Of a stretch of 8,528 bases of DNA, positions 7,447-8,528 are shown piece after piece; within the stretch, counting starts at the first letter, position 1; every line of letters begins with the position of its first letter. The notes beneath the pieces were generated by a model, which saw only the letters and a list, made by a program, of their open reading frames with translations, did not search any database and was not told the origin of the DNA. Location: positions 1 through 8,528 of the forward strand of contig JAICXZ010000088.1 of NCBI GenBank assembly GCA_025934475.1, read 5' to 3'. The translations under genes and the position numbers were made by a program. This DNA is from Mucilaginibacter sp. Its GTDB lineage: Bacteria > Bacteroidota > Bacteroidia > Sphingobacteriales > Sphingobacteriaceae.

Positions 7447-7477
7447 CAAAAGTAGACATCATTTTTTGAATTCCAAG
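7447..7477 (-). promoter_or_regulatory. Predicted Bacteroidota-type promoter of the six-gene operon
   Basis: On the minus strand a perfect TAnnTTTG -7 element (TACTTTTG, 7454 to 7447) is preceded, after exactly 19 bases, by CTTG (7477 to 7474) as a -33 element. This spacing fits the known sigma-ABfr-type promoter of Bacteroidota. Transcription would start near 7440-7443, leaving a leader of about 20 to 25 nt before the ATG at 7418. The predicted start falls inside the palindrome at 7422-7445. Not tested experimentally. Confidence 0.65.
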
Positions 7478-7496
7478 AAAAAATAAAAATATTTTT

Positions 7497-7523
7497 ATAG
7501 TACTATGTAATATATAGTACTAT
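7497..7523. promoter_or_regulatory. Twin ATAGTACTAT palindromes, probable second operator
   Basis: Two identical, perfectly palindromic 10-mers, ATAGTACTAT at 7497-7506 and 7514-7523, are separated by seven bases (17 bp centre to centre). Together they contain GTACTA and TAGTAC nine bases apart, the same core as the operator at 7422-7445. The right copy overlaps the start of the predicted -7 element of the plus-strand peptidase gene, so a bound protein would block it. That the bound protein is the local GntR is inferred from the shared core. Confidence 0.55.
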
Positions 7524-7528
7524 CTTTG
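7521..7528 (+). promoter_or_regulatory. Predicted -7 element for the M1 peptidase gene
   Basis: TATCTTTG is a perfect match to the TAnnTTTG element and lies 19 bases before the ATG at 7548, giving a very short leader. No good TTTG is found 19 to 21 bases upstream; only a T-run at 7492-7496 is near, so the -33 part is weak. A weak -33 element would fit a promoter that depends on relief of repression or on an activator. Confidence 0.5.
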
Positions 7529-7547
7529 ACATGTTAATGTTTGAGTT

Positions 7548-8528
7548 ATGAAAAAAACGATTCTTTTTTATACCCTTTTTGCAGCTTTAGTCAGCTTATG
7601 TGGCTGTGAACGTGCACTTTGCCAATCTTTTAAGGCGCCGAATAAAATCAATGACTTGGTGCATACAAAGCTTGATGTGAAGTTTGATTACCAGAAATGC
7701 TACGTATACGGCAAAGAGTGGGTGACCATCAAACCACACTTTTACCCGACGGACTCACTGTTGCTGGATGCCAAGGGGATGGATATCTACGAGATTGCTG
7801 TGATTCGGGGTGATAAAAAGCATCTGCTGAAATTCACCTACGATAGTTTGAAGATTAATATCCGGTTAGATAAAACATATCATTCAAACGAACCCTATAC
7901 CGTATATATAGACTACACCGCAAAGCCCAACCTGCGAAAGAATATAAGAAAGAATGAGCGGGGAGTATATTTTATTAATCCGCAGGGAAAAGAGAAGGAC
8001 AAGCCCACTCAGATTTGGACAGAGGGCGAGCCCGAAAGCTCGTCGGGCTGGTTTCCAACTATCGATAAGCCGGATCAGAAATCTACATCGGAGATCAGCA
8101 TGACCATCCCCGCCAAGTATGTTACGCTGTCAAACGGGCGGCTCGCCACACAAAAAAATAACCCGGATGGCACACGAACTGACATTTGGAAAATGGAACA
8201 ACCTAATGCGCCTTACCTTTTTATGATGGCCGTGGGCGATTTTAAGATATATCATGATCATTGGCGCGGCAAACCTGTTGACTATTACCTCGATCCTAAG
8301 TATGCGCCGTACGCTAAAGAAATTTTCGGACAGACACCGGAGGCTATGGAATTCTTTTCGAAAATAACTGGTGTTGATTTCCCATGGAACAAGGAAGCCG
8401 AAATAGCGGTAAGCGATTATGTGAGCGGTGCGATGGAGAACACCACAGCTACGGTATTTGGTAATCCTTACCAGTCCAGTCCGCGCGAACTGGCTGATTC
8501 ATATTTCAGTGCCGGTGTTGAGCACGAA
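7548..8528 (+). CDS. Secreted M1 family metallopeptidase, 5' part only (cut by window edge)
   Basis: An open frame of 327 codons runs from the ATG at 7548 to the window end without a stop. The N-terminus is a signal peptide (KK then a hydrophobic stretch, about 1-19). Cleavage could be by signal peptidase II at LCGC (C20), giving a lipoprotein, or by signal peptidase I near ALCQ; the lipobox is imperfect. Residues 40-240 fit the M1 N-terminal beta domain, with WTEGEP (157-162) and GWFPTIDKP (167-175). The GAMEN substrate-binding motif is perfect (294-298), and the last two residues visible, HE (326-327), begin the HExxH zinc motif in the expected place. It should be a zinc aminopeptidase exported to the periplasm or cell surface. 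It is divergent from the operon and shares its control region. No Shine-Dalgarno is clear. Confidence 0.92.
   Translation, partial: MKKTILFYTLFAALVSLCGCERALCQSFKAPNKINDLVHTKLDVKFDYQKCYVYGKEWVTIKPHFYPTDSLLLDAKGMDIYEIAVIRGDKKHLLKFTYDSLKINIRLDKTYHSNEPYTVYIDYTAKPNLRKNIRKNERGVYFINPQGKEKDKPTQIWTEGEPESSSGWFPTIDKPDQKSTSEISMTIPAKYVTLSNGRLATQKNNPDGTRTDIWKMEQPNAPYLFMMAVGDFKIYHDHWRGKPVDYYLDPKYAPYAKEIFGQTPEAMEFFSKITGVDFPWNKEAEIAVSDYVSGAMENTTATVFGNPYQSSPRELADSYFSAGVEHE

Noticed and set aside
7419..7547. Possible riboswitch or small RNA in the divergent intergenic region
   Set aside because: The stretch is only 129 bp and AT-rich, and is fully explained by two promoters and palindromic operators; the predicted leaders are about 15 to 25 nt, too short for a structured leader.
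1..8528. Mobile elements, CRISPR arrays, tRNA or rRNA genes
   Set aside because: No transposase, terminal repeats, spaced direct repeats or RNA-gene signatures were seen on either strand.

Overview
The window looks like chromosomal DNA from a member of the Bacteroidota, most likely the Sphingobacteriaceae (a Mucilaginibacter- or Pedobacter-like organism). Three things suggest this: promoter elements of the Bacteroidota type (TAnnTTTG), a mostly weak use of Shine-Dalgarno sites, and an ABC-2 permease fused to an M1-peptidase-like domain, an arrangement typical of this phylum. The genus is an inference from protein style, not from a marker gene.

Layout. Six genes lie head to tail on the minus strand and fill the window from 7418 down to 120. 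In transcription order they are: an ABC ATPase (7418-6570), a six-span membrane protein that is its likely permease (6577-5801), a YtrA-type GntR repressor (5798-5394), a secreted or membrane-anchored GIN/DUF2807-like protein (5410-4673), a second ABC ATPase (4670-3780), and a 1212-residue ABC-2 permease fused to a periplasmic M1-like domain (3758-120). The gaps are 21 nt or less and several genes overlap, so this is very probably one operon. A GC-rich hairpin at 71-100 closes it. On the plus strand, starting at 7548, is the first 327 codons of a secreted M1 metallopeptidase, which the window edge cuts exactly at the first two residues (HE) of its zinc motif.

Regulation. The 129-bp divergent intergenic region (7419-7547) carries a good promoter for the operon, a plausible -7 element for the peptidase gene, an AGTGTA-N12-TACACT palindrome over the predicted operon transcription start, and two identical ATAGTACTAT palindromes over the peptidase promoter. 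All share a TAGTAC/GTACTA core. The simplest reading is that the GntR protein encoded in the operon represses both directions.

Working together. There are two ATPases and two membrane partners, suggesting two ABC modules under one switch, together with an envelope-exposed GIN protein and two M1-type proteins. The most striking point is that the M1 domain of the fusion has lost its zinc-binding and catalytic residues (HExxH has become KNLAQ), while the divergent free-standing M1 protein keeps a perfect GAMEN motif and begins an HExxH motif. This pairs a pseudopeptidase-transporter with a probable active peptidase. The substrate and the inducing signal cannot be read from the sequence; a role in cell-envelope stress is only an analogy with Ytr-type systems of Firmicutes.
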